Assembly: GCF_003387475.1 (NCBI RefSeq)
Contig: NZ_QUNO01000031.1
Location: 1 to 64,000 of the forward strand
Origin: Kutzneria buriramensis
Lineage (GTDB): Bacteria; Actinomycetota; Actinomycetes; Mycobacteriales; Pseudonocardiaceae
Reading direction: 5' to 3'
DNA: 64,000 bases
Part shown: positions 8,059-16,817 of the stretch, in pieces
How positions within the stretch are numbered: position 1 is the first letter of the stretch
Layout: each line of letters begins with the position of its first letter
The notes under the pieces: generated by a model
What the model was told of the DNA's origin: nothing
The model's input: only the letters and a program-made list of their open reading frames with translations
The model's database searches: none
Program-made: the position numbers and the translations under genes

Positions 8059-9180
8059 CTGACCGACATCCGAACCGCCCGATGGACCCCTCATCATCTC
8101 GCCCGGCTTGCCGAGGCTCCGGCAACCACCGCACCGACCATCGGCCGCGCACTGCGGGCGCTGCCGTACCACGACATCTGGGACAGCTGGCCGGTGCAGG
8201 AGGAGGACGGTTCGACCGCTGTCGTCGACGGCGCCGAACTGTGGATGGCACTGACCGCACCCGCGGTCGGTCACCCCGAGCAACGCCACGACCGTGCCCG
8301 TATCCGGTTGCTGGCCAGGACCGCCGACCGTTGGCGTGACCTCGGCGACGTGTTCCCCGACGGCGCATCGCCGGGAAGCCGTGAATGGTCGGGGTCTGCT
8401 GTCCGTCGACTGGACGGCACGGTGTCGGTCTTCTACACCGCTGCCGGTTTGCGCGGCGAGTCCCGCACGACGTTCCGTCAGCGGGTCGTCGAAGCTCGGG
8501 CGCGGCTCGGCGCGGTCGATGGGGTCGTCCAGTTCGAACCACACGTCGAGCACCACGTCGTGCTGCGCGGGGAGGGCCCGTACCTGCCGGCGGACGAGGT
8601 CGAAGGAGGCCCTGGGCGCATCATGGCGTTCCGGGATCCCGGGCGGTTCCGCGACCCCGCCGACGGACGCGAGTACCTCCTCATCGCCGCCTCCGTGCCG
8701 TGGCGCGGCCACTTCACCGGTGCGGTCGCGCTCGCCGGCGCAACCACTGCGGGTTGGGATCTCCTGCCACCCCTGCTGGTCTCCGCGGGCGTCAACCACG
8801 AGATCGAACGGCCGCACATGGTTGTCCACCAAGGCCGGTACTATCTGTTCTTCTGCACCAGCCGGCAGGCCTTCCATCCGGCGGGCAGCGCGCCGACGGG
8901 GCTCTACGGCTTCGTCGCACCCGCGCTGACCGGACCCTACGAGCCGCTCAACGGCTCCGGCCTGGTGATCCAGAATCCGCCCGCCCAACCCGACCAGGCC
9001 TATGCCTGGCTCGTGCTTCCCGACCGGAGTGTGGAGAGCTTCGTGAACTATCTGTCCACCGACGGCGGAGATCCCCGCCTGGCCGAGCCCGAGACGGCGC
9101 GGGCCTGTTTCGGTGGCACGGCCGCCCCCACACTGAACCTCGCGCTGCACGAGGCCGGCACCGCACTGCTCGGCGCGTGA
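8059..9180 (+). CDS. GH68 levansucrase/inulosucrase-like enzyme
   Basis: About 373 residues with the GH68 active-site set: WDSWPV (nucleophile Asp), EWSGSAV (sucrose binding), AFRDPGRF (RDP, transition-state Asp) and NHEIERPHM (acid/base Glu). Members cleave sucrose and either transfer fructose to build fructan or release it. I start at CTG 8059, eight bases after GAAGGG, because the nucleophile motif IWDSWPV lies partly upstream of the GTG at 8194; starting there would remove the catalytic Asp. No signal peptide is visible, which is unusual for levansucrases and suggests a cytoplasmic or non-classically exported enzyme, fitting use on imported sugar. It is the last gene of the importer operon. 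Confidence 0.85.
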   Translation: MTDIRTARWTPHHLARLAEAPATTAPTIGRALRALPYHDIWDSWPVQEEDGSTAVVDGAELWMALTAPAVGHPEQRHDRARIRLLARTADRWRDLGDVFPDGASPGSREWSGSAVRRLDGTVSVFYTAAGLRGESRTTFRQRVVEARARLGAVDGVVQFEPHVEHHVVLRGEGPYLPADEVEGGPGRIMAFRDPGRFRDPADGREYLLIAASVPWRGHFTGAVALAGATTAGWDLLPPLLVSAGVNHEIERPHMVVHQGRYYLFFCTSRQAFHPAGSAPTGLYGFVAPALTGPYEPLNGSGLVIQNPPAQPDQAYAWLVLPDRSVESFVNYLSTDGGDPRLAEPETARACFGGTAAPTLNLALHEAGTALLGA

Positions 9181-9431
9181 GCTCGCGAAAACGGGGAATG
9201 CGCTTTTGGCCTCGATCCACAGACGAAGGTTGAGGGTCCGCGTGGTGCCCGGCCGCACCGCGGACCGCGGTGGCCGGGCACCTGCAGCCGCCGCCTGAGG
9301 ACAGAACGTCCCGTCGGCGCCGGGTTCAGGTCGGGAACGGGAAGTCGGCCGTCCGGGTTCCGGCGGGACTGGCGTGCGAGGGTCTGTCAGGTCCGTCGAG
9401 GCGCAGCCGCCAGGGGTGGGGCTGTCGGTGG

Positions 9432-9871
9432 TCACCCGCAGGAGGCCGCCCTCCCGGCGCAGATGGAAGCGGCTGTTTCGCCCGGTCCCACGGCGCTGGG
9501 GATCACCACCGTGCGTTCGGCTCCGTCGGCGAAGGCATGGACCCGCAGTTCGAGGCCGTCCACCCAGGCCGAGAGCGGGTCCTGGTCGTAGGCGGCCACC
9601 GGGATGACCGAGTCGTTGGCCTTCGAGCCTTCCGTCAACGCCGCCCGCACCTGGCTCACCTGTTCGTCGGACAACCAAGGGCGCCGCCCGGCGCCCTCCA
9701 GTGCCGCACGGCTGCCAGCCAGTCGCGATGCCAGCGCAAGACGGTCTGCGCCGAGACACCCACCTCGGCCACGACACCAACCTGTCGCTTGCCTCGCTCG
9801 AAGTGGTCTGGCACTTGTGGCGGGGGCCGGTCAGCGATTCCGAAGTCGACCTGACCGGAGTGGATCGCCAA
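9432..9871 (-). mobile_element. IS630-family transposase N-terminal remnant
   Basis: Reading leftwards, one frame gives a helix-turn-helix VSAQTVLRWHRDWLA, and after a frame change a second gives LSDEQVSQVRAALTEGSKAN. Both are typical of the N-terminal DNA-binding part of IS630-type transposases. The DDE catalytic domain is absent and the frame is broken, so this is a dead fragment. Confidence 0.6.
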
Positions 9872-10009
9872 GAACCTCGCCGTCTTCGACTTCGCACTGA
9901 CCGACGCCGAACTCGCGACGATCGATGGACTCGACCGCGGCGTGCGGTGTGGCCCGAGCCGGTCTCGGTCACGCTGGAGAACTTCGGCCGGAAGATCCCA
10001 GAGGCCTGA
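9868..10009 (+). pseudogene. Aldo/keto reductase C-terminal fragment
   Basis: The stretch encodes NLAVFDFALTDAELATIDGL, then after a frame change EPVSVTLENFGRKIPEA. This is the C-terminal helix region of 2,5-diketogluconate-type aldo/keto reductases (FDFxLTDxEMAxIDxLD). The rest of the gene is missing, so it is a remnant. It is not a piece of the intact reductase at 16.8-17.8 kb, which has a different C-terminus. Confidence 0.55.
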
Positions 10010-10174
10010 CCGTCATGTGTGCCGCGGTGCAACCGCGGCGGCTCGGTCGTATGGCTGACGACGCCCGTCCTTCGTCGTCGAAGCGTCGACATGGCTCAGA
10101 AATCGCGGAGAGTTTGCCGCATCACGTGATGGTCGCTCTTCTCCAGCTCACCCGTTGACGCTTATGTTCGGCCC

Positions 10175-10480
10175 ATGAGTCCTCTTGAGATCGTTGCCAC
10201 CAGAGATGTTCCCGCGCAGGGAGGCGTTCTCGCCCCGCTCCAGCCGGCGGGCCGGGCCGCCCCGGTGAGTTGCTTCGCCGCCGCCACCGACGCCCTTCTC
10301 ACCGTCCAGCTCGCGCGGCAGGCGACCGCCCGGGCGGCGGCTGCGTACTGGGTCGGCCAGGTCGACCGCGCGCTGGCTCAGGCTGTCGGTGGGTACGTCG
10401 CCTCGGGCAGCGCCGGTTCCGGTCTGAGCGGGAGCGGCGCCGACATGTCGATCGCTGAGTTGGTTCACGCGATCGGCTGA
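10175..10480 (+). CDS. Small PVxC-motif protein, copy 1
   Basis: A 101-residue protein of the repeated family described under findings. It has LEIV near the start, a Pro/Ala linker, the central APVSCFAAATDALL motif, a long Ala/Gln-rich helix (LARQATARAAAAYWVGQV), a Gly/Ser-rich spacer and the C-terminal MSIAELVHAIG. There is no signal peptide by the usual pattern. The ribosome binding site is weak. The family is unknown to me. Membership rests on the shared Cys motif and shared C-terminal S-I/V-x-x-L pattern. Confidence 0.6.
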   Translation: MSPLEIVATRDVPAQGGVLAPLQPAGRAAPVSCFAAATDALLTVQLARQATARAAAAYWVGQVDRALAQAVGGYVASGSAGSGLSGSGADMSIAELVHAIG

Positions 10481-11782
10481 TCGGAAAGGCAGACGGGCGT
10501 CGCATGTGCCGTTCGATGGTCCCGCGAGATCGGTGGCAAGGACAGCCTGGCTCGCGGTGGCGAGGTCGACGACTTCAGCAGCGCACCGTGCTTGTCGGCC
10601 ATGTCGGGCTGGAGCTGAGCGTGGGAATGTGAGATGTAGGTCAGCATCGCCACGTTCGGATCGTGGTGATTTCGGCGAGCACGTGGCTCGGGTCCAACAA
10701 CTCGGCCGCGTAGTGGCGCACCCGGCGACACCCGCTGGCTTCTCATCCTGGACACGGCCATCGCCGCGATACTCGCTGTGATCGACTCCGGGCAGCGCAT
10801 GCGTAGCACGGCGATCATGTGCCTGGCCACGTTGACCTCTGCCCGAGCAGTGATCATCAGATACGCTGACGACTGGGCCATGTCCTTCACACCGACGTCG
10901 ATCAGATCGTCGGGCGACGGGTTGGCCTCGCTCAGCAGGGCCCGCTCGCGTGGCGGTCGAAGACCGCAGACCAGCTGCCGTCCGTCCTGTGACGTGCTGC
11001 GAGCTGCCGCAGCTCGACAGGCAGGAACGGCACCACACGTGCTGCCGTACGAACAACGGCGCCACGGCGCCAGTGGGCGCGCTGTTCGACGGCGCGCCGT
11101 ACTGCCAGCTCGCCGGGCTCGACGGCTTTGAGCTGTCGGATGATCTCCCTGGCGAAGGCCAACAAGGAACGGAACAACCCGCCGATGTGGGCGCTGCCTC
11201 AGCCGTGGACGCTGCCTCAGCCGGAGCTCGACACCGGCAGAGTGACCATGCGCCGGCTCAGCAGGCTTGTGCATCCCTGGATCACCTGCGCAGCAAGCAC
11301 CACGGTCCGGGCGAGGGCCTGAGCGGGAGCGTCCGGTGGTTGAGCTCGCCACTGGTGTCGACGAGTCAGCGCCCGAGTTCACGGCGGTGGTTTGTGGTCG
11401 CGAGGGTCCTGACCGTGCGTGCCTCCAGATCCTGGCAGCTCCCCGCGACGTCGCAGTTCTGGCTGAATTCGACGATCGACTCGGCCTGGTGGACGTCGAC
11501 GCGCTGGAGACGGTTGACCGCCGCCTGGTCGTCGGCGCCGACGGTGGGGAGAAGCTGCTGGGGAATCGGTTGGACAGCAGCCAGGTCCCTTCCCGGTCGA
11601 CAGCGGCACAGCGAAACCGCGAGCTGGCTGCGTGGCACTGATCTCTGTGGAAAATCGTGCAGATCGGTTGGCCACGGGCGACAGATTCAGAACATCTCGG
11701 AAATCCCGCGGGTGCCGTGGTCACCCCGAGACGGTCGGACATAAAGTGAAGTGGGTCGTGGCAAGTCAGAACGGGAGGTTAT
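10481..11782. other. Decayed region with possible minus-strand gene remnants
   Basis: No intact gene is convincing. On the minus strand, protein-like stretches occur in more than one frame: MFRSLLAFAREIIRQLK near 11.18 kb and SPDDLIDVGVKDMAQSSAYL near 10.9 kb. They may be parts of one broken gene of unknown family. The rest looks non-coding. Confidence 0.35.
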
Positions 11783-11920
11783 ATGAGTCGTTCTCATGTT
11801 GTCTTCGCGGCGCTGGTCAGTGGCGCGCTCGTTGCCTTGGTGGCGGTCCTTTCCGCCATGTCCGAGCCTGCCTCACCGCAGGTCGACGCGGCCGACCTCG
11901 ACGCCGAGCCGACCGTGTGA
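11783..11920 (+). CDS. 45-residue single-pass membrane peptide
   Basis: ATG at 11783 follows a good ribosome binding site (GGGAGG, 11773-11778). The product is 45 residues: MSRSH, then a hydrophobic helix VVFAALVSGALVALVAVLSA that can span the membrane, then an acidic tail (DAADLDAEPTV). It resembles the many small membrane peptides of actinomycetes with no known role. It has no obvious operon partner. Confidence 0.5.
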   Translation: MSRSHVVFAALVSGALVALVAVLSAMSEPASPQVDAADLDAEPTV

Positions 11921-12257
11921 CGGGCCCGGCCATCGACCATGACCAGCAGGCCTCGGCCGGCCTGAACCCGCAGGCCTCGGCCGTCATCGTCGCGGATGGA
12001 GAGCGGCTGACCGGAGAACGAAACTGTCACCGCCCCTGACCGTCACGTTCTCCGGAATGGCCGGCTGCTCCGCCGTCGACAACCGGACGCCGCGCGGATC
12101 GCCCGAACGCGCGGTGTCCGGCTATATCAGCGGTCTCGGCCTTCGGCCGGCCGAGTCAGTCGCGGTGAATGCTCATACGGTTCCGCTGTTCTCGGATTTG
12201 CTCCGAACTTGGTCGGACGCTGGCTGTCGGCCATTGCCCACGATCCGGCCGAAAGTA

Positions 12258-12850
12258 CTCGGAGCAGCTCGCTTCGCAGTGCGCAAGCCCACCATGAACA
12301 TGCTCGTACAAGGCATTCCGGCTGCGGCAGCCGACACTCGCGCTTGTCGTCGTGCATGCCGGGACCGCGATCGCCTGCCCGGCGGTCGGCGCCGCCCGTC
12401 GCGAGACCACGTCCACGCACGGCCAGAAGTTCGTGCCGAACTTGATCGCCGCCCCAGCCACCCTGCCGGCTACTGATGGCACTGGCTCAGCCGATGGCCT
12501 GGGATACCACGAGAACCAGGCATATTCCTTGCCTTCTGCGTCGTCAAGGACAGTGTGACAGCCGGTGATCCGTCGACGTACACTACGCTGCCGACGCTCC
12601 GTCTGGCCGGCCGCGAGGTCAAGGGCGGTTCGTCGCGCAGAATCACCAACTCCGCGACGGCGCCCCGGGGACCACGATCCCGACCGAGCCGGGTGGCTCG
12701 TTCTACACCACGCTCAAACTCAAGCCGCAGCTTCCCGATGGCACCACGTGTGATGTGGACGTCCAGTGCGCGATCGTCACGTGCGCCGACTTCACCGCCA
12801 CCGCCGACCGGTTCTACGGCGAGTACATCCCGGTGCACTTCCGCGGGTAG
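12258..12850 (+). pseudogene. Frameshifted neocarzinostatin-like paralogue
   Basis: A decayed copy of the gene at 3024-3632. Matching blocks appear in different frames: RFAVRKP (intact WFAVRNP), AGTAIACPAVGAARRETTST (intact AGTAAACPVVGVAHRVTTSP), AGDPSTYTTLPT and RRITNSAT, then TTCDVDVQCAIVT-like sequence in a third frame and a stop at the same relative place. At least three frameshifts and small deletions prevent a full protein. It shows that the family was once duplicated here. Confidence 0.75.
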
Positions 12851-12879
12851 GAAAGAGCGGCTCGAAGCCTCGTCCAAGC

Positions 12880-13288
12880 TCGCGTCGGGTGGACTGCTCG
12901 TACTGTCCCAGGACATCACGAGCAGCGCGGCAACCCCGCGGTCCACCTACGGCCGGGTGCTCAGCGCGTTGAGCCAAGGCGAGAACGTGTCCGTCTCGGT
13001 GTCGTTCGCGCAGTACACGTCGGTGGCGATAGGCGCCCGGGCCCGGCGGTCAGCGGCGGTCTGTGCGTCAACGGATACCTGGTCTCCGAACACATCGCGT
13101 TCTCCGACGTGCGCTGCCCGCTGGAATCGAACAACCATCCGGTGACCGAATACATCCGCTACGCGGTGACGACGGACGACGTCATCACGGTCAGCACCAC
13201 GGCGCTCGCCGCCGACGGCACAGTGCTCACGAACAACGAGTACCGCTGGCTCAACGGAAAGGGCGCCTCGTTCGCCATTCGCCAGTGA
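12880..13288 (+). pseudogene. Remnant of a secreted beta-rich protein
   Basis: Two frames carry protein-like sequence: LSQGENVSVSVSFAQYTSVA, then GLCVNGYLVSEHIAFSDVRC in a second frame from about 13058, continuing to a stop at 13288 (WLNGKGASFAIRQ). The alternating polar/hydrophobic pattern and Cys residues suggest an exported beta-sandwich. No start or signal peptide is left. The family is not recognised. Confidence 0.4.
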
Positions 13289-13304
13289 TCCTCAGTGGTC
13301 GAAC

Positions 13305-13736
13305 TGGTCGTCGAGCCCCGCCACGGCCAGTTCGCCCCGGGACCCGTAACCGGTGCGGGCGAAGGCCTGGGCGATCCTGCCCTATGCGGTCTTCCGGCTG
13401 ATTCGCAGCACCCTCGCCAGTTGGTCGTTGCTGAGACCCTCGCTGAGCAGAACGGCGAGCAGGCGTTCGTTTTCCTCGACGATCGGCCGGCGGCGGCCCG
13501 GTGTCGTGATGCCGCACGCCTGCATCGAGCCGCGCAGCCAGTGTCGGCGGAGCACGATGTTCAGCCACGCCAGGGATGTCGTACGCCTCACAGAGCAGGG
13601 CGGGATCGGCGACGCCGAACCGGATCAGACAGTTGGTCGTGCTCGCCAATTCCATTGGCTGGGCGCGCTTCGGTGCCAGGCGCAGCGCCGCACCGGCCAC
13701 GCCATGGTCACGGTCGCGGGCCGCCACCAGTGACAT
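13305..13736 (-). pseudogene. Broken LuxR-type regulator (minus strand)
   Basis: The minus strand encodes ENERLLAVLLSEGLSNDQLA and RVLRISRKTA, a LuxR/GerE helix-turn-helix, followed after a one-base frame break by a tail AQAFARTGYGSRGELAVAGL to a stop. Upstream, FGVADPALLCEAYDIPGVAE looks like the end of a large regulator's helical domain. The N-terminal ATPase is gone. It is a dead LAL- or LuxR-type regulator. Confidence 0.55.
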
Positions 13737-13799
13737 CCGGAGCAGTTCGGCGGCGGCGCAACCGGCCTTGGCGACCGCGGCGAAGCGGCCGGGACGACC

Positions 13800-14793
13800 T
13801 GCTGCACGCTAACGCCCAATTCGACCTGGTCAACGTCTTCCGCAGCATCTACGGGGACAGTTACGGCCACCGCACGACGGGCTGCTCGCCGCGTACCACC
13901 AACTGTTGCGTGATGACATCAGAGGCGGTTGGGACGCGGCGGTGACCGCAGCGATCGATCTGGACCTGACCAGGCCGAAGACGCCGATGCGCGGGCTGGC
14001 TCGGCTTGTGGTTGCCGAGAGGTGCTCCAATCGCGGCGAGCTCCAGCAGTCGAGCTGCTGGCTGACCGACGACACGACCAGCACCCTCTTGGCCGCCCGC
14101 GGCTGAGTGGAATGTGGTCTGCTCGCAGGGAAAGGCGACAAAGGCGAGGGCATGGTTGTCGGTCTGCGCGCCTACGAAGAGACCCCCGCGGCTGGGCGAC
14201 GACGTCGGGATGAACCTGCTGATGCTGCGGCTGTGGGCCGGCGCGCCGGCAGTGACCAGCCCGAACTCGTGCGGCAGCTGCTCGATAAGGCTGTGGAGCG
14301 GCATTTCCGGCAGCCCGGTCGCGCGTCGCGGTTGACGCGTGATGCTCGTGCGGGCGATGGTGGAGAAGGACGCCGAGGACGTGATGGCCGTGGTCCACGA
14401 GGCGCGGCGGGCGCCGGAGAACCAGTTGGCGCAGTTGCCTGCCGACGCGGTCGCGGCGGTGCTGGCTGAGGATCCGGGAGTCCTGTTCGAGCAATCGATC
14501 GAAATCCTCGCCAGGATGGGACTGATGCCCATGCACAGATTGTCAAACAGATGGTGCGGCGGCACGGTCGTTCCCCAGCCCGAGGGAAGGCACGATTTCC
14601 GACACCGAGTGTCGGATCGTCGAGCTGGCCGCCCAGGGGGCGGATCAACCGTCAGATCGCCGCCGGCGTCCGGGCGAGCGAGAAGACCGTTGGGAACAGC
14701 CTGACCCGGGTTTTCGCCAAGGCGGGCTGCCATGCGCGAGTGGACCTGGCGACCGTCCACCTGGCCGACCATCTCGACGCGATGGACTGCTGA
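13800..14793 (+). pseudogene. Broken LuxR-type regulator (plus strand)
   Basis: The plus strand carries helical repeat-like sequence in one frame (LLAAYHQLLRDDIRGGWDAA), another block in a second frame (VEKDAEDVMAVVHEARRAPE), and finally a LuxR helix-turn-helix in a third: QIAAGVRASEKTVGNSLTRV through HLADHLDAMDC to a stop at 14793. Several frame changes show it is inactive. It abuts, in opposite orientation, the LuxR remnant on the left, so two dead regulators lie back to back. Confidence 0.6.
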
Positions 14794-14934
14794 GGGCATA
14801 CGCGGATGGCGGAAGAAATCCAAGCCACGGATCGAATAATTCTGATTGTGGAGGCTGTTGATGGTCGGCCGCTTGGCCCGGTGGTTTGCTATAGGGCGTA
14901 CGGGCCTATTCCATTGGTAGTCGGAGGTTCTTTC

Positions 14935-15204
14935 ATGGGTAGTGCGGCCACGATCGAGACCCGGGTGTCCGAGGCGCTCGACAAGGTTGTGTCACGCAAC
15001 GTCGGTACCCCGTCAGCGGCGGATTCCCCGCAGTTCATTGGCCATATCGCCCACGTGGTTGAGCAAGCGTTCGCGGCTTACGGCGCGGCCAACTACGGTC
15101 CGGGTGTCATCACCAGCAAGGCCGTTGTTGCGGCGGCTGGCGACGGGGTTACGGCGCGGTCATCGGTCCTGGACCTGCTGTCGGTGCGTGAGCGTTCCGT
15201 CTGA
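14935..15204 (+). CDS. Small protein, possible divergent family copy 2 (no Cys)
   Basis: An 89-residue protein from ATG 14935, six bases after GGAGG. It begins MGSAATIETRVSEALDKVV and ends SSVLDLLSVRERSV, so it keeps the I-E start and the S-V-x-x-L end of the family, but it has no cysteine and no P-V-x-C motif. The middle is predicted helical (HIAHVVEQAFAAYGAANYG). It is followed by a very strong terminator shared with the convergent family copy 3. Assignment to the family is tentative. Confidence 0.55.
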   Translation: MGSAATIETRVSEALDKVVSRNVGTPSAADSPQFIGHIAHVVEQAFAAYGAANYGPGVITSKAVVAAAGDGVTARSSVLDLLSVRERSV

Positions 15205-15207
15205 TCA

Positions 15208-15252
15208 AATAAATGGGGTGAGGTTGCCGGCGGCGACCTCACCCCATTTATT
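15208..15252. terminator. Strong bidirectional terminator
   Basis: A perfect 17-bp inverted repeat, AATAAATGGGGTGAGGT (15208-15224) and ACCTCACCCCATTTATT (15236-15252), with an 11-base loop. The A/T-rich ends give a T-run on both strands. It lies exactly between convergent small-protein genes and should stop transcription from both sides. Confidence 0.9.
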
Positions 15253-15265
15253 GTCTTTGGCGAAT

Positions 15266-15553
15266 TCAGCTGACTCCGGCGTGGCGCATCAGGGTCAACT
15301 CCTCCACCGTGGCCTGCTCGTTGCCGAGCTGGGCCGGGATGTCCTCTGTCCCGTCGAAGGTGCCGTGGTTGTGGGCTCGTGCCGCGAAGTAGGCGAAGCC
15401 AGCCGCGCCGAGTGCGAGGCCGACCAGGTCGGCGGTCTTTACGGTGGTCAGGGCCGCGCAGGTGACTGGCTGCGCGGCGGACACGAATCCGGGGGGAGAC
15501 ACCTCGCAGCTGCTGCCGAAGAATGACGCCATCGTGTATTCGACTCTGTTCAC
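15266..15553 (-). CDS. Small PVxC-motif protein, copy 3
   Basis: A 95-residue protein starting at GTG 15553, eight bases after GGAGGG. It starts MNRVEYTMASFF, has the central AAQPVTCAALTTVKTADLV motif, a hydrophobic Gly/Ala-rich segment (GLALGAAGFAYFAARAHNHG), and ends ATVEELTLMRHAGVS. The first five codons (GTG AAC AGA GTC GAA) are identical to those of copy 4 next door. The hydrophobic segment could insert in or lie on a membrane. Family unknown. Confidence 0.7.
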   Translation of the reverse strand: MNRVEYTMASFFGSSCEVSPPGFVSAAQPVTCAALTTVKTADLVGLALGAAGFAYFAARAHNHGTFDGTEDIPAQLGNEQATVEELTLMRHAGVS

Positions 15554-15685
15554 TGCACGGCCCTCCGGCGAGATGGTAATTGCTCCACGGTTCAATCGGG
15601 TTGCTTATGGTAAGCGTTGGTTTCTTGGAGAAACTACTCGGACACGGGTGGGATGTCATCCACCATAGTGCTGAGCGGTGTCCAT

Positions 15686-15952
15686 TCAGTCCAGAACCGC
15701 GAGCCTGAGGCCGGCCAATTCGGAGACCGAGTGGTCGGCCACGTCGCTCGAGTACATGGTGTGGGAGTCCTCGAGAATATGGCCGCCGTGGTAGTGCGCC
15801 TTGCAGAAGTTGAACGCGGTGGCGGCGGCGGCGAGGGCGACGAACGTGAAGTCCACGGCCGCCGGGCAACACGTGATGGTTGGTGTTGATTCACCCTGCC
15901 ACAGTGACTGTGGTGCCACGTGCGACGTGAACGCGCTTTCGACTCTGTTCAC
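15686..15952 (-). CDS. Small PVxC-motif protein, copy 4
   Basis: An 88-residue protein starting at GTG 15952 after GGGAGGG. It starts MNRVESAFTSHV, has TPTITCCPAAVDFTFVALAA in the centre (double Cys), then FNFCKAHYHGGHI, and ends HSVSELAGLRLAVLD. The His/Cys-rich KAHYHGGH patch parallels ARAHNHGT in copy 3 and THYHIGHY in the copy at 33.7-34.0 kb. It is tandem to copy 3 on the same strand with its own ribosome binding site. Confidence 0.7.
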   Translation of the reverse strand: MNRVESAFTSHVAPQSLWQGESTPTITCCPAAVDFTFVALAAAATAFNFCKAHYHGGHILEDSHTMYSSDVADHSVSELAGLRLAVLD

Positions 15953-16450
15953 GGACCTGCCCTCCCGGGGACGCCCAATCCTGCTGTCTCGCGGCTGCGA
16001 TGGACGGATTTGTTACCCGGGTCACCCGTGTTCCAGCAACGCGCTGGCCGCTCCTTCCGGCAAAGTCGAACGGGCGGTCACGCGGTCGCGGATGGTCGCA
16101 CCAGAGGGTCGTCACAATGGTGGAGACCGGTTGGTCATGGTTGAATCGGATGTCGAATCTTCGCCGTGACGGGATCGCCGAGCTGTGGCCGCTCGTCGTC
16201 GCCTCCGGCGGCCGGCGCGGTACCGGTCATCCTCCCTGGATGTCTGCGGCGGTCTCGTCCGCCGGGTGTCGGCACGCTTGCAGGTAGCATGCCTGGACTT
16301 CTTGCCGAACGCGGTGTCCGGATTTCTCTGACTATCTCGACCCTCTGGTCGATTCTTGTTTGAATTTGAAAAACTAGATCGATACAGCGCGGCCGGGTAT
16401 GGGTAGCGTCGGTTTCTCTGGTTCGGGATCGCTGTGGAAGAGGAAACGCC

Positions 16451-16746
16451 ATGAACAGTGTTGAAAGCGTTCTGAACAGCGTGCGGAGTGTCCTCGGCTC
16501 GATCGAGCCGCTCGGCTTCGCGACGGAAGTTGTTCCGGTGAGCTGCCTGTTCGCCGGCATCGTCCGAGCCATCGCCGGCCAGGCCCAGCTCGCCCGGGCG
16601 GCGAAGTTCGCCGCCCAGCGCAACAACTCTATCGCGCGCTCGCGGCCTCGGGCTACCTGCCCGGCTCGACCGTGCCGGGCGGCGTGGCCGAGCCACCCGT
16701 GGATCGGTCCAGCGAGCAGCTGATCGCCCTGATGAGCGTTCGCTGA
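16451..16746 (+). pseudogene. Small PVxC-motif protein, copy 5 (frameshifted)
   Basis: The ATG at 16451 opens MNSVESVLNSVRSVLGSIE, then EVVPVSCLFAGIVRAIAG and a helix LARAAKFAAQRNN. The frame then leaves the family pattern. Shifting by one base at about 16625 restores LYRALAASGYLPGSTV and the family end SSEQLIALMSVR with a stop at 16744-16746. One base therefore appears missing: either a true frameshift, a sequencing error, or (less likely) programmed slippage. A terminator follows directly. Confidence 0.6.
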
Positions 16747-16750
16747 GCGC

Positions 16751-16793
16751 GATTGCCCGCGGCGGCGCCGTGTCGTGTCACCGCGGGCGATTT
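16751..16793. terminator. Terminator between small protein and reductase
   Basis: Inverted repeat ATTGCCCGCGG (16752-16762) and CCGCGGGCGAT (16781-16791), with one G-U pair and a T-run (TTT) at the right end. It sits five bases after the stop of copy 5 and before the convergent aldo/keto reductase gene. Confidence 0.75.
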
Positions 16794-16817
16794 GGCCTTG
16801 CGCCGGCCAACCTTGTG

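Noticed and set aside
7669-10092. An 807-codon minus-strand open frame across the levansucrase gene
   Set aside because: Low-complexity Arg/Ser/Pro-rich translation antisense to a GH68 gene with full active-site motifs; a shadow frame.
10175-10480. Calling the small proteins lanthipeptide, lasso or sactipeptide precursors
   Set aside because: No LanM/LanKC, lasso cyclase or radical SAM enzyme is encoded in the window, most copies have a single Cys, and no known leader signature was recognised. Only the M16 peptidase points towards a RiPP-like system.
10778-10930. An I-I-R-Y-A-D-D-W stretch on the plus strand, resembling the YADD motif of reverse transcriptases
   Set aside because: No other RT blocks (such as P-Q-G-G) are present in any frame around it, and the minus strand reads more protein-like here. 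Probably chance.
13800-14793. Treating the plus-strand LuxR sequence as an intact regulator
   Set aside because: At least two frame changes separate the helical part and the helix-turn-helix, and no start codon with ribosome binding site joins them.
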